From JBMDXB01 sp048594975 (GTDB lineage Bacteria > Acidobacteriota > Vicinamibacteria > Vicinamibacterales > 2-12-FULL-66-21): DNA of 64,000 nt. Of this stretch, positions 33,414 through 42,262 are shown piece by piece (position 1 is the first letter of the stretch; every line of letters begins with the position of its first letter). The stretch lies in contig JBMDXQ010000082.1 of NCBI GenBank assembly GCA_048594975.1, positions 1 through 64,000 on the forward strand, written 5' to 3'. A program made the translations under genes and the position numbers. Under the pieces are notes generated by a model that was not told the origin of the DNA, did not search any database, and worked only from the letters and a program-made list of their open reading frames with translations.

Positions 33414-35111
33414 ATGTCCCGGCGCGTTCTCCTGCTCGCCGCGACGCTTGCGATCGGGTTCCCCGGGTGGACCGCGGGACAGACGCCGGCGGCCGCCCCC
33501 GGCGGCGATGCGTTTGCGGTGGCGGTTGCGCAAGCGGCCAGAACGGCCGTCGTCGCCGACCCGCCGGCGACGCTCGTGTACGCAAACCGTGCGATCGTCA
33601 CGCTGCGCGGTACGATCCTGGCGCGCCGGCCGGCGGAGCGCGTCGCCGCGGCGATCGCGCAGCTCGATCGGCTCGTCGACGAGGACCCCACCGCTCCCGT
33701 GACGACGCGCCCGTACCCCGAGGCCATCGTCCTGGTCATGGGGGCGCGCCCGGTGCTGGTGATATTCCCGGCTGACGTCGACACCCTGGGCGGCGAGACG
33801 CTCGAATCGGCCGCGACCGGCGCGGCCGCGAGGCTGCAGACCGCATTCCAGGAAGCGGTCGAGATCCGTACCCCGGCCAGGCTCCTGCGCCCGCTGCTCG
33901 TCGCGCTCGCGGCCACCGCGCTCTACGTCATCGGCCTCTGGGTCCTGATCAGGATGGATCGGCGAGTCGCCGACCGTGTCAGCCGCGCCGCCGAACGCCG
34001 GCTCCTGATGCTTCCCGGCGGCGAGATCATGGTCGGGGTCGCGCACGCGCCGGTCTACGTGCGCCGGCTGTTCAGGCTGGCGGCGGTGATCCTCGGCCTG
34101 TCGCTGACCTACGCGTGGCTCGCCGTGGTGCTGCGCCGGTTTCCTTACACGCGGCCGTGGGGCGAATCGCTGCGATCCGGCCTCTTCTCGGCGGTCGCGT
34201 CCGCAGGGGGCGTGATGCTCGACCAGCTGCCCAACCTGCTCACCGTGCTGGCCATCGTCGTGATCACGCGGTTCGTGGCGCGGCTGACGACGCTGGCGTT
34301 CCATGCCGTCGAGGAGGGCCGCGTCACGCTTCCCGGAATTTATCCGGAAACCACGCAGCCGACCCGGCGGATCGCCGTCGCGGTGCTCTGGATGTTCGCG
34401 CTCGTCGTCTCCTACAAGTACCTGCCCGGCAGCGACTCGGAGGTGTTCAAGGGCGTGAGCGTGTTCGTCGGGCTGATCGTGTCGCTCGGATCCACCGGCG
34501 TCATGAACCAGGTGATGAGCGGCCTGATGATCACCTACTCGCGCGCGCTGCGGGCGGGCGACTTCGTCAAGTTGGGGGAGGTGGAAGGGACGGTCGTCCA
34601 CCTCGGCACGCTCTCCACCAAGATCAGGAACGCCCGCAACGAGGAGATCACGATCCCGAACGCGATCGTCATTTCGCACGCGGCTACCAACTACTCGCGG
34701 CACGCCCAGGAAGGGGTGTTTGCGCCGACGTCGCTGACGATCGGCTACGACGTGCCGTGGCGCCAGGTGTATGCGCTGCTGCTGCTCGCGGCGGAGCGTA
34801 CCCCGGGCGTGAGGCAGGCGCCCAAGCCGGTCGTGCTGCAGACGGGGCTGTGCGACTTCTACGTGCAGTACACGCTGCTCGTCTGCATCGATCAGCCGCA
34901 CCGGCGGTACTTCACGCTCGACGCGCTGCACGCCAACATCCAGGACGCCTTCAACGAGTACGGCGTCCAGATCATGTCGCCGAACTACGAGGCCGATCCG
35001 AGCGGGCCGAAGGTCGTGCCGCCGAGCCGGTGGTACAGCGCGCCGGCAGTCGCCCCGCAGGACGAGGAATCCCGGCGCGACGCGGCGAAAGCCGCGGCGG
35101 GTGGCGGATGA
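33414..35111 (+). CDS. Mechanosensitive ion channel, MscS family, second copy
   Basis: 565 residues: signal peptide (MSRRVLLLAATLAIGFPGWTAG), a periplasmic region to about 155, several membrane helices, then the MscS core: GVSVFVGLIVSLGSTGVMNQVMSGLMI pore helix, RAGDFVKLGEVEGTVVHLGTLSTKIRNARNEEITIPNAIV split over the beta domain, and a C-terminal domain. The membrane part differs from the copy at 13777, so this is not a recent duplicate. Its stop overlaps the following ATG (ATGA). A tail of Glu/Arg/Ala after the domain is dispensable-looking. Confidence 0.9.
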   Translation: MSRRVLLLAATLAIGFPGWTAGQTPAAAPGGDAFAVAVAQAARTAVVADPPATLVYANRAIVTLRGTILARRPAERVAAAIAQLDRLVDEDPTAPVTTRPYPEAIVLVMGARPVLVIFPADVDTLGGETLESAATGAAARLQTAFQEAVEIRTPARLLRPLLVALAATALYVIGLWVLIRMDRRVADRVSRAAERRLLMLPGGEIMVGVAHAPVYVRRLFRLAAVILGLSLTYAWLAVVLRRFPYTRPWGESLRSGLFSAVASAGGVMLDQLPNLLTVLAIVVITRFVARLTTLAFHAVEEGRVTLPGIYPETTQPTRRIAVAVLWMFALVVSYKYLPGSDSEVFKGVSVFVGLIVSLGSTGVMNQVMSGLMITYSRALRAGDFVKLGEVEGTVVHLGTLSTKIRNARNEEITIPNAIVISHAATNYSRHAQEGVFAPTSLTIGYDVPWRQVYALLLLAAERTPGVRQAPKPVVLQTGLCDFYVQYTLLVCIDQPHRRYFTLDALHANIQDAFNEYGVQIMSPNYEADPSGPKVVPPSRWYSAPAVAPQDEESRRDAAKAAAGGG

Positions 35112-37285
35112 CCGCGCCCGCGGGCGGCCGCGCGCGGCGCCCGCCGTCCTTCTCGGCGCGGATTCTCGCCGGGCTGGCCGCGGGGATCGGGGTCGGGCTC
35201 GTCCTGGGGGAGCGCGCGGCGGCGCTGCAGTGGGCGGCCGACGGGTTCGTGAAGCTGCTGCAGATGACCGTCCTGCCCTACGTCACGCTGTCCATCATCG
35301 GCAGCCTGGGCAAGCTGCAGCGCGACGAGACGCGCGCGCTGGCGTGGCGCGGCGGGGCGATCCTGGCCGGCATCTGGCTGATCGCGCTGGCCTTCGCGCT
35401 GCTCATTCCGCTCACCTTCCCCGCGTCCGAGAGCGCGGCGTTCTTCAGCACCACGCTGGTCGAGCGGCGCCCGCCGTTCAACTTCGTCGATCTCTACATT
35501 CCGGCCAATCCGTTCCACTCGCTCGCCAACAACATCGTCCCTGCCGTCGTGCTGTTCTCCGTGATCGTCGGCGTGGCGCTGATTGGCGTGCGCCGGAAAC
35601 ACGTGCTGCTCGACGTTCTGGGCGTCGCGAGCGAGGCACTGTCCCGCGTCACCCGCTTCGTCGTGCGGCTGACGCCGTACGGCCTCTTCGCGATCGCGGC
35701 CGTGACCGCCGGCACGCTCAGCCTGGAGCAGATCGGCCGTCTGCAGGTCTACCTCGTCGCCTACGTCCTGGTGGCGCTGCTGCTGGCGCTATGGGTGCTG
35801 CCTGCCCTGGTGGCGGCGCTCACCCCCATTCCCATGCGCGAGCTCTTCTCGCGCAACCGCGACGCGCTCATCACCGCCTTCGTTGCCGGCGATCTGTTCA
35901 TCGTGCTGCCGGTCCTGATTGCCGCCAGCCGCACGCTCATCGAGACCTACGCGCCGAACGGGCCGCACGGCTCGGATCTGCCGGACGTCGTCGTTCCAGC
36001 CTCGTTCAACTTCCCGCATGCCGGCAAGTTGCTGTCGATCAGCTTCGTGCTGTTTGCCGGGTGGTTCGCCGACGCGGCGGTTCCGCTGCTCGAGTACCCG
36101 CGTCTGGCGCTGACCGCCATCGTGACGTTCTTCGGCAGCCTCAACGTCGCCGTGCCGTTCCTGCTCGATCAGTTCCGCATTCCGAGCGACACGTTTCAGC
36201 TGTTCCTCGCCAGCGGCGTCATCAACTCGCGCTTCGGCACGCTCGTCGCAGCTATGCACACGCTCGTCGTGGCACTGCTCGTGACCTGCGCCATGACCGG
36301 CGCGCTGCGCTGGGACTCGCGGCGTGTCCTGCGCTATGCCACCGTGACCGCCGCGCTCACCGTCGCGACGATTGGCGGCGCGCGCCTCCTCTTCGCGTCG
36401 GTGATGCAGCAGCCGTACACGAAGGACCAGGTCCTGGCGAGCATGCAGCTGCTGCATCGGCCCATCGCAGCGGTCGTCCACCGCCAGGCCGCGCCGCCGC
36501 CCGCGCCGCGCGGTGCCACCGCCCTCGAGGACATCCGCGCGCGCGGCGCCCTCCGGGTGGGGTACCTGCCCGACTCGCTGCCATTCGCGTTCTTCAATGC
36601 CCGCGGCGATCTCGTCGGCTTCGACGTGGAACTGGCGCACCGGCTCGCCGCCGGGTTGAACGTCGGACTCGAGTTCGTACCGCTCCAGCGCGACACGCTG
36701 GCGGAGCGGCTGGAGGCCGGGTACTGCGACATCGTGATGTCCGGCGTCGCCGTGACCCCGGACCGGGCCGACCGGCTGCTGTTCTCGGCGTCGTACCTCG
36801 ATGAAACGCTGGCCCTCGTCACCCGCGACGAGAACCGTGCGCGGTTCGACACCTGGAGGTCGATCCGGTCGGCGCGGCCGCTGACCATCGCGGTACCGGA
36901 CGTCCCCTACTATGTCGAGGCCATCCGCGAGCGGGTTCCCGGCGCCACCATCCGGAGCGTCGACGACGTCCGGACGTTGCTGGCGGCGGGGGCCGAAGAT
37001 GTCGACGCGCTGGCACTGCCCGCGGAGCGCGGCTCCGCGTGGACGCTGCTGTTCCCGCGTTTCACCGTGGTCGTGCCGGGTCCGGGCACCATTCGCATGC
37101 CGCTCGCCTACCCGCTCGCCCGCCACGATGGCGCGCTGGCCGGCGTGATCAACGCCTGGATCGAGCTCAAGCGGAAGGACGGGACGATCGACGCGTTGTA
37201 TGACTACTGGATCCTGGGCCGAGGCACAGAGGAGCGGACCCCCCGCTGGTCGATCGCGCGCAACGTGCTGCACTGGATCGATTGA
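35108..37285 (+). CDS. Dicarboxylate/amino-acid:cation symporter fused to a periplasmic binding domain
   Basis: 725 residues. Residues about 15-435 are an SDF (GltP-type) symporter with about eight membrane helices, including LLQMTVLPYVTLSIIGSLGK and the hairpin-like region ...VVVPASFNFPHAGKLLS and ASGVINSRFGTLVAAMHTL. After a Pro/Ala linker (about 460-475), residues about 480-705 form a family-3 solute-binding domain: GALRVGYLPDSLPFAFFN, GFDVELAHRLAAGLNV, YCDIVMSGVAVTPDR, TIDALYDYWILG. The two are in one frame with no stop or start between. The binding domain would face the periplasm and might capture or gate substrate. It shares 4 bases with mscS. Confidence 0.88.
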   Translation: MTAPAGGRARRPPSFSARILAGLAAGIGVGLVLGERAAALQWAADGFVKLLQMTVLPYVTLSIIGSLGKLQRDETRALAWRGGAILAGIWLIALAFALLIPLTFPASESAAFFSTTLVERRPPFNFVDLYIPANPFHSLANNIVPAVVLFSVIVGVALIGVRRKHVLLDVLGVASEALSRVTRFVVRLTPYGLFAIAAVTAGTLSLEQIGRLQVYLVAYVLVALLLALWVLPALVAALTPIPMRELFSRNRDALITAFVAGDLFIVLPVLIAASRTLIETYAPNGPHGSDLPDVVVPASFNFPHAGKLLSISFVLFAGWFADAAVPLLEYPRLALTAIVTFFGSLNVAVPFLLDQFRIPSDTFQLFLASGVINSRFGTLVAAMHTLVVALLVTCAMTGALRWDSRRVLRYATVTAALTVATIGGARLLFASVMQQPYTKDQVLASMQLLHRPIAAVVHRQAAPPPAPRGATALEDIRARGALRVGYLPDSLPFAFFNARGDLVGFDVELAHRLAAGLNVGLEFVPLQRDTLAERLEAGYCDIVMSGVAVTPDRADRLLFSASYLDETLALVTRDENRARFDTWRSIRSARPLTIAVPDVPYYVEAIRERVPGATIRSVDDVRTLLAAGAEDVDALALPAERGSAWTLLFPRFTVVVPGPGTIRMPLAYPLARHDGALAGVINAWIELKRKDGTIDALYDYWILGRGTEERTPRWSIARNVLHWID

Positions 37286-37303
37286 GGGGGTTTGGAGAAC
37301 CCG

Positions 37304-38650
37304 ATGATGGTGCCTTCCGCCGACGACCGGAGCCGGCTCGACCGCTGGCTCGGCCTGTTTGCCGACGTGCGCCCGGGCGAGGGCCGGGCGGCGGTGCTCT
37401 TCGCCGTGAACGTCTTCCTCATCCTGATGGCGTACTACGCGCTCAAACCGGTGCGCGAGGCGTTAATCCTCGGCGAGGGCTCCGCGGAGCTGAAGAGCTA
37501 CCTGTCGGCGTTTCAGGTCATCCTGCTGGCGGTGCTCGTACCGGCCTACGGCGGCCTCGTGTCGCGCCTGCCGCGCATACGGTTGATCAACGTCGTCACC
37601 GGGTTCTTCGCCGCGTGCCTCCTCGCGTTCTTCGTGGCTGCCCAGGCCGGCCTGCGCATCGCGATCCCGTTCTTTCTCTGGATCGGCATCTTCAACCTGA
37701 TGATCGTCGCCCAGTTCTGGTCGTTCGCCAACGACGTCTACACACGCGAGGAGGGCGAGCGCCTGTTTGCGATCGTCGGTTTTGGCGCCTCACTGGGTGC
37801 CGTGGTCGGCGCGCGAGTCGCCGATCGGCTCATCGAACCGCTCGGCATCAACGTCCTTCTGCTCCTCGGCGGCGTCCTGCTCGTCGGCCAGGCGCTCCTC
37901 ACCAATCACCTCGATCGCTCGTCGCGAGGACGCCGCCGGCCGACGGCACCGCCGCGTGGCGGCGGCGACCGTCGATCCGGGGGTCCGAGCGCGTTCACGA
38001 TGGTGTTCAAGAGCCGCTATCTGCTGTTCATCGCCCTCATGTTGATGCTGCTCAACCTGGTGAACACGACGGGCGAGTACATCCTCGGAACCATCGTCGA
38101 AGACACGGCCGGGCGGATGGTCGCCGAGGGGCGCGCCGGCGGGCTGTCGGAACAGCAGATCATCGGGGACTTCTACTCGAAGTACTTCACGCTGGTGAAC
38201 ATCCTCGGTCTCGTGCTGCAGCTGTTCGTGGTGTCGCGCATCGTCAAGCATCTGGGCGTGCGGATCGCGGTGCTGATCCTGCCGCTCCTCTCGCTCGGTG
38301 CCTACAACGTGCTCATGTTCTACCCCGTGCTGCTGGCGGTGTTGGGAGCGAAGGTGCTCGAGAACTCGACGGACTATTCGCTGAACAACACGATCCGCAA
38401 CATGCTGTTCCTGCCGTGCACGTACGAAGAGAAGTTCAAGGCCAAGCAGGCCATCGACTCGTTCTTCGTGCGAAGCGGCGACGTGCTGTCCGCGCTGCTC
38501 GTGCTGGCAGGCACGAGCCTGATGGCGCTGCCGCCGCGGGGGTTCGCGGCGGTGAACGCCGTGCTCGTGGTCGTCTGGCTGGTGCTGGCGTGGTACGTGG
38601 GCCGGACCTATGCCGCGATTGCGCCGCGCATCGAGCCGGCAGCAGCGTGA
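37304..38650 (+). CDS. MFS-type carrier, Npt1/Npt2 nucleotide-translocase-like
   Basis: 448 residues, about 12 membrane helices, split by a basic Arg/Gly/Pro linker (near 205-225). The first helices (NVFLILMAYYALKPVREALILGEGSAELKSYLSAFQ cut by loops) and the later TGEYILG, STDYSLNNTIRNMLFLP and YEEKFKAKQAIDSFFVRSGD match my memory of the Npt1/Npt2 ATP/ADP-translocase-related group within the MFS superfamily. In intracellular parasites such carriers import ATP; in free-living bacteria the substrate is unknown. The ATG at 37304 has GGAG 7 bases upstream; a TTG at 37292 is less likely. Confidence 0.65.
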   Translation: MMVPSADDRSRLDRWLGLFADVRPGEGRAAVLFAVNVFLILMAYYALKPVREALILGEGSAELKSYLSAFQVILLAVLVPAYGGLVSRLPRIRLINVVTGFFAACLLAFFVAAQAGLRIAIPFFLWIGIFNLMIVAQFWSFANDVYTREEGERLFAIVGFGASLGAVVGARVADRLIEPLGINVLLLLGGVLLVGQALLTNHLDRSSRGRRRPTAPPRGGGDRRSGGPSAFTMVFKSRYLLFIALMLMLLNLVNTTGEYILGTIVEDTAGRMVAEGRAGGLSEQQIIGDFYSKYFTLVNILGLVLQLFVVSRIVKHLGVRIAVLILPLLSLGAYNVLMFYPVLLAVLGAKVLENSTDYSLNNTIRNMLFLPCTYEEKFKAKQAIDSFFVRSGDVLSALLVLAGTSLMALPPRGFAAVNAVLVVVWLVLAWYVGRTYAAIAPRIEPAAA

Positions 38651-38674
38651 GGAGTCGTCTCGTCGAGGTGTGAC

Positions 38675-39442
38675 ATGCCGAAACGTAGTGTCCGAAGGCT
38701 GGCCGCCGAATCGATCAGCCAGGCGATGGCTGAGCTCTCGGACGCGCTCGAAGTGCTCGAGCACATGCCTGACGACGACTCCCTGGTGGGTTTCGTGGCG
38801 CACGCGATGGAGAACTACCTGTCGGTGAGCGAGGCCGCCCTCGGCCTGGTGGAACGGGCGATCGGTGACCATCCGAACCCGGAGCTGTCCCGATGGATCG
38901 ACGGGCTCCGTCACCTCGGCGGGCTGATGCGGCACACCGTGGGACGCTTGCTCCGTATCCCGCCGGCGGGCGAATTCCCGCTCAGGCCGGACTCTGTCGA
39001 CCTGCCGCTCCTCATGGAGCGGGCCTGTGACTATCACCGGCCGAGCGCGGCGCGAAAACAGCTCAAGATCGTCTGCCGCGCCGTCGGCGAGGTGCCGCCG
39101 GTGTGGGCGGACCGCGTGGCGATCGCCATTGCCGCCAACAACCTGCTGTCCAACGCGATCAAGGTTTCGCGGCCTCACGGGGACATCGTCGTCCAGATCA
39201 TGCCCGGACCGGGCGGCGTCGTGTGCAGCGTCCGCGACCATGGACCGGTGTTGACGTTCAGCGAGCACGCCCGCCTGTTCGCGTATGCCGACGCGCCGGG
39301 ATCGATGCCCGAGCCGTCCCAAGGACCAGGGCTGGCGATCGCGAAGGAACTCGTGCAACGGATGCACGGCCGGCTCTGGGCGGAGAACCACCCGGATTAC
39401 GGCGTCTGCTTTGCGTTCCGCCTTCCCTATCAGTCTGGATAG
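38675..39442 (+). CDS. Soluble histidine-kinase-like ATPase without a clear sensor
   Basis: 255 residues, no membrane helix. Residues 1-110 are helical; H46 in FVAHAMENYLS could be a phospho-acceptor in a degenerate dimerisation helix. The HATPase_c part has the N box (AIAANNLLSNAIKVS), a weak G1 (VRDHGPVL, where D-x-G is kept) and G2 (GPGLAIAKELVQRMHGRLWAEN). It may be a phosphotransfer or anti-sigma-like regulator, or a kinase served by another sensor. No response regulator is adjacent. It lies 24 bases after the carrier gene. Confidence 0.75.
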   Translation: MPKRSVRRLAAESISQAMAELSDALEVLEHMPDDDSLVGFVAHAMENYLSVSEAALGLVERAIGDHPNPELSRWIDGLRHLGGLMRHTVGRLLRIPPAGEFPLRPDSVDLPLLMERACDYHRPSAARKQLKIVCRAVGEVPPVWADRVAIAIAANNLLSNAIKVSRPHGDIVVQIMPGPGGVVCSVRDHGPVLTFSEHARLFAYADAPGSMPEPSQGPGLAIAKELVQRMHGRLWAENHPDYGVCFAFRLPYQSG

Positions 39443-39511
39443 TGGCGCGCGGACGCAGCTGCCGCGGTCGCGGCGGATGGCGGGAAGCAGAAGAATCGAG
39501 AGGGGGATGAC

Positions 39512-40051
39512 ATGACGATGCGAGCGGCGGCATCGCGATTGACGATCGTGGCGGTGCTCGCCTGCGCGGCGGCCTGCGGTACAGCTCCGGTGGAGCGCCC
39601 CATGACCATGGGGCCGGTGGACAGCGGGGCGGGCTCGGTGGAGGCGGCCCGGAAATACCTGCAGGGCCGCTGGAGCCTGGAATCGTTCGAGGTGTTTCCA
39701 CCCGGACGTCCGCCAGTGGTCCTGAACGGACAGGGCAGCCTGAATTACGACGAGTTCGGCAACCTCGAGATCGAGATTCGTACCGACGAGAAGTCCGCCG
39801 ACCTGCTGCGGGCCGCCGGCGTGGACGTCCGCGACAACGTCATCTCGTCGTCCGGCCGCACCGCCATCGACGTGCAGAATCGCACGCTGTCCTACATGCT
39901 GGGCGGGCAGACGCTGGTGCCGTCGAACGCGGGACCGCTGGCGCCGGCCCGGCCTCGCCACTGGGAGGTCGAGGCCGATCGATTGACGTTGACGACCAGG
40001 GACGCGAATGGCAAGCCACTGTCCATTGGCCGCTGGAGGCGGATGCCGTAG
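39512..40051 (+). CDS. Lipoprotein of unknown function
   Basis: 179 residues with a lipoprotein signal (TIVAVLACAAACGTAP; the acylated Cys is in AAAC). The mature part opens with a helix (AARKYLQGRWSLESFEVFPPG) and continues as beta strands (QGSLNYDEFGNLEIEIRTD, NRTLSYMLG, RHWEVEADRLTLTTRD), a lipocalin-like small barrel pattern ('l.G.W.l.s.......'). AGGGGGATGAC precedes the ATG. It is the last gene of the run starting at 26387 and converges with glgX. Confidence 0.75.
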   Translation: MTMRAAASRLTIVAVLACAAACGTAPVERPMTMGPVDSGAGSVEAARKYLQGRWSLESFEVFPPGRPPVVLNGQGSLNYDEFGNLEIEIRTDEKSADLLRAAGVDVRDNVISSSGRTAIDVQNRTLSYMLGGQTLVPSNAGPLAPARPRHWEVEADRLTLTTRDANGKPLSIGRWRRMP

Positions 40052-40153
40052 CACCGGGCCGCCGCCGGCGGGCATCCCGACGGCCTCCGTGCGTGTGCCG
40101 GCGACGCGAATCAGCCGGCTGCGGTCGCCGGCTTCGACCATCCTTCGGCGCCG

Positions 40154-42262
40154 TCAGGGCGCCGGCTGCTCGAGCGCCACCGCCAGCACGACCACGGAAC
40201 GGGGCTGCACGGTGTAGCTCGACGTTGTCAGCGTCGGGGCGTCCTGCCAGCGCTGGATGTCGTCGGGCGACACCAGGGCGGTGTCGATGCAGCGCCGCCA
40301 GGCGTACAGGCGATCATCCGGCCTGCGGGGCAGCTCGAAGGTCAACGCCTCCCAGTAGGCGTTGAACATCGCGTGCAGGAGGAAGCGGCTCCGCAGCGTC
40401 TCCAGCGTGAACGCGATCGAGTGCGAGTGCGGACTCCAGTCGGGGCACCGGAGCGCCACGCCGTGCCACGCGATGCGAGCCCGACGCAGCAGCTCGTTGA
40501 GCGTCAGCGTGGACTCGGCGACGACGTCGCGGCGCTGGCGGTAGTCGGCGAGCACCTTCACGAAGCGGTGGACGTCCGCGTACCGTTCCCGCAGGCTCCA
40601 GTCGAACCAGCTGACCTCGCCGTCCTGGCAGTACGCGTTGTTGTTGCCGCGCTGCGTCCTGCGCACCTCGTCGCCCATGAGCAGCATCGGCGTGCCCGTC
40701 GCGAGCAGCAGCAGCGTGAAGAAGTTCTTCACCTGGCGGTTCCTCAGCGACTCGATATCGCAGTCGTCCGTCGGTCCCTCGGCGCCGCAGTTCCAGCTGA
40801 AGTTGTCGTTCGCGCCGTCGCGGTTGTCCTCGCCGTTGACCAGGTTGTGCTTCTCGTTGTACGACACGAGGTCGTTGAGCGTGAAGCCGTCATGACAGGT
40901 CACGAAGTTGATGCTCTGTTCCGGCTCGCGTTCCTCGTGATCGTAGAGGTCGGGGCTTCCCAGCACCCTGGCGGCGAGTGCCGGCACGGTGTTGTCGTCG
41001 CCCTTCACGAAACGTCGAACGTCGTCGCGAAAGCGGCCATTCCATTCCTGCCAGCGATCGCCGACGAAGTGTCCGACCTGGTACATGCCCGCGGCGTCCC
41101 AGGCTTCGGCGATCAGCTTCGTGCCCGCCAGCAGCGGATCGGACTCGATGTCCCAGAGGATGGGCGGGTTCGGGATGGGCGTGCCGGCCTCGTCGCGCGA
41201 CAGGATCGACGCGAGGTCGAAGCGGAAGCCGTCGACGTGCATCTCGGTCACCCAGTAGCGCAGGCTGTCCTGGATCAACCGGCGGACGATCGGCTGATTG
41301 GCGCTCAGCGTGTTGCCGCAGCCGGTGAAGTCCGCGTAGCGCGATCTGTCCGGCTCGAGGATGTAGTAGGCGTCGTTGGCAAGGCCGCGAAAGCACAGCG
41401 TCGGTCCATGCGGTCCGCCCTCGGCCGTATGGTTGTAGACGACGTCGAGGATGACTTCGATCCGGGCGCGGTGGAGGGCCTTGACCAGGTCCCGGAACTC
41501 GTCAAGCACGCCCAGCGGATCCTTCCGGGAGCTGTAGGCGTGATGGGGGGCGAAGAACGAAATGGGCTGGTACCCCCAGTAGTTCACCCGGCCCGCCGGG
41601 GCGTGCAGGGGATCGAACTGCAGTACCGGCAACAGCTCCACGGCGGTGATACCGAGGTCCTGCAAGTAGGGGATCTTCTCGACGAGCCCCGCGTAGGTTC
41701 CGCGCTTCTCCGGCGCGACGCCTGAAGTCGGGTGGCGGGTGAAGGCGTCGACGTGAAGTTCGTAGATCACGGTTTCGGCGAAGGGCCGCCTGAGAGGCGT
41801 GTCGTCGTCCCAGTCGTAACGGGAGGGATCGGCCACGACGCTTTTCATCGCGAACGCGGCGTTGTCGCCGGGCCGTGCTGCGGCGAAGCGATCGTACGCG
41901 GCCGGGACGGCGACGGCGAGCCCGTACGGGTCGAGCAGCACCTTCCCGGCATCGAACCGGAGCCCGCGTTCCGGGGCGTGAGGCCCGTGAACGCGGTAGC
42001 CATACACCTGCCCCAGGGCGAGGCCGGGTACGAACGCGTGCCAGTAGTGATAGCTGCGATGCCGCGCCGGATCGAGCGGGACGACGCGGGACGGTTCGGC
42101 GGCGTCGCCGTCGGCGAACAACAGCAACTCGACCAGCGTGGCGTGCTTCGAGAACACGCTGAAGTTGACGCCGCCCTGACGCACCCTGGCGCCGAGCGGT
42201 GCGCTGGTTCCCGGATCGAGGGAAGCCTCGCCCCGCGCCGCTGCTGCGCCCCCGCCGGCCAT
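40154..42262 (-). CDS. glgX: Glycogen debranching enzyme
   Basis: Cleaves the alpha-1,6 branches left on phosphorylase-limit glycogen. 702 residues: N-terminal CBM48-like domain (GVNFSVFSKHATLVELLLF), GH13 barrel with DVVYNHT, GFRFDLAS (nucleophile Asp), the acid Glu in LIAEAWD and FVTCHDGF (transition-state Asp), and a C-terminal beta domain. NYWGYQP and GDNRDGANDNFSWNCG-like NGEDNRDGANDN are isoamylase/GlgX signatures. The start ATG shares a base with the glgP stop (TGATG); a TTG codon just ahead is not needed. It works with the phosphorylase to release glucose-1-phosphate. Confidence 0.95.
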   Translation of the reverse strand: MAGGGAAAARGEASLDPGTSAPLGARVRQGGVNFSVFSKHATLVELLLFADGDAAEPSRVVPLDPARHRSYHYWHAFVPGLALGQVYGYRVHGPHAPERGLRFDAGKVLLDPYGLAVAVPAAYDRFAAARPGDNAAFAMKSVVADPSRYDWDDDTPLRRPFAETVIYELHVDAFTRHPTSGVAPEKRGTYAGLVEKIPYLQDLGITAVELLPVLQFDPLHAPAGRVNYWGYQPISFFAPHHAYSSRKDPLGVLDEFRDLVKALHRARIEVILDVVYNHTAEGGPHGPTLCFRGLANDAYYILEPDRSRYADFTGCGNTLSANQPIVRRLIQDSLRYWVTEMHVDGFRFDLASILSRDEAGTPIPNPPILWDIESDPLLAGTKLIAEAWDAAGMYQVGHFVGDRWQEWNGRFRDDVRRFVKGDDNTVPALAARVLGSPDLYDHEEREPEQSINFVTCHDGFTLNDLVSYNEKHNLVNGEDNRDGANDNFSWNCGAEGPTDDCDIESLRNRQVKNFFTLLLLATGTPMLLMGDEVRRTQRGNNNAYCQDGEVSWFDWSLRERYADVHRFVKVLADYRQRRDVVAESTLTLNELLRRARIAWHGVALRCPDWSPHSHSIAFTLETLRSRFLLHAMFNAYWEALTFELPRRPDDRLYAWRRCIDTALVSPDDIQRWQDAPTLTTSSYTVQPRSVVVLAVALEQPAP

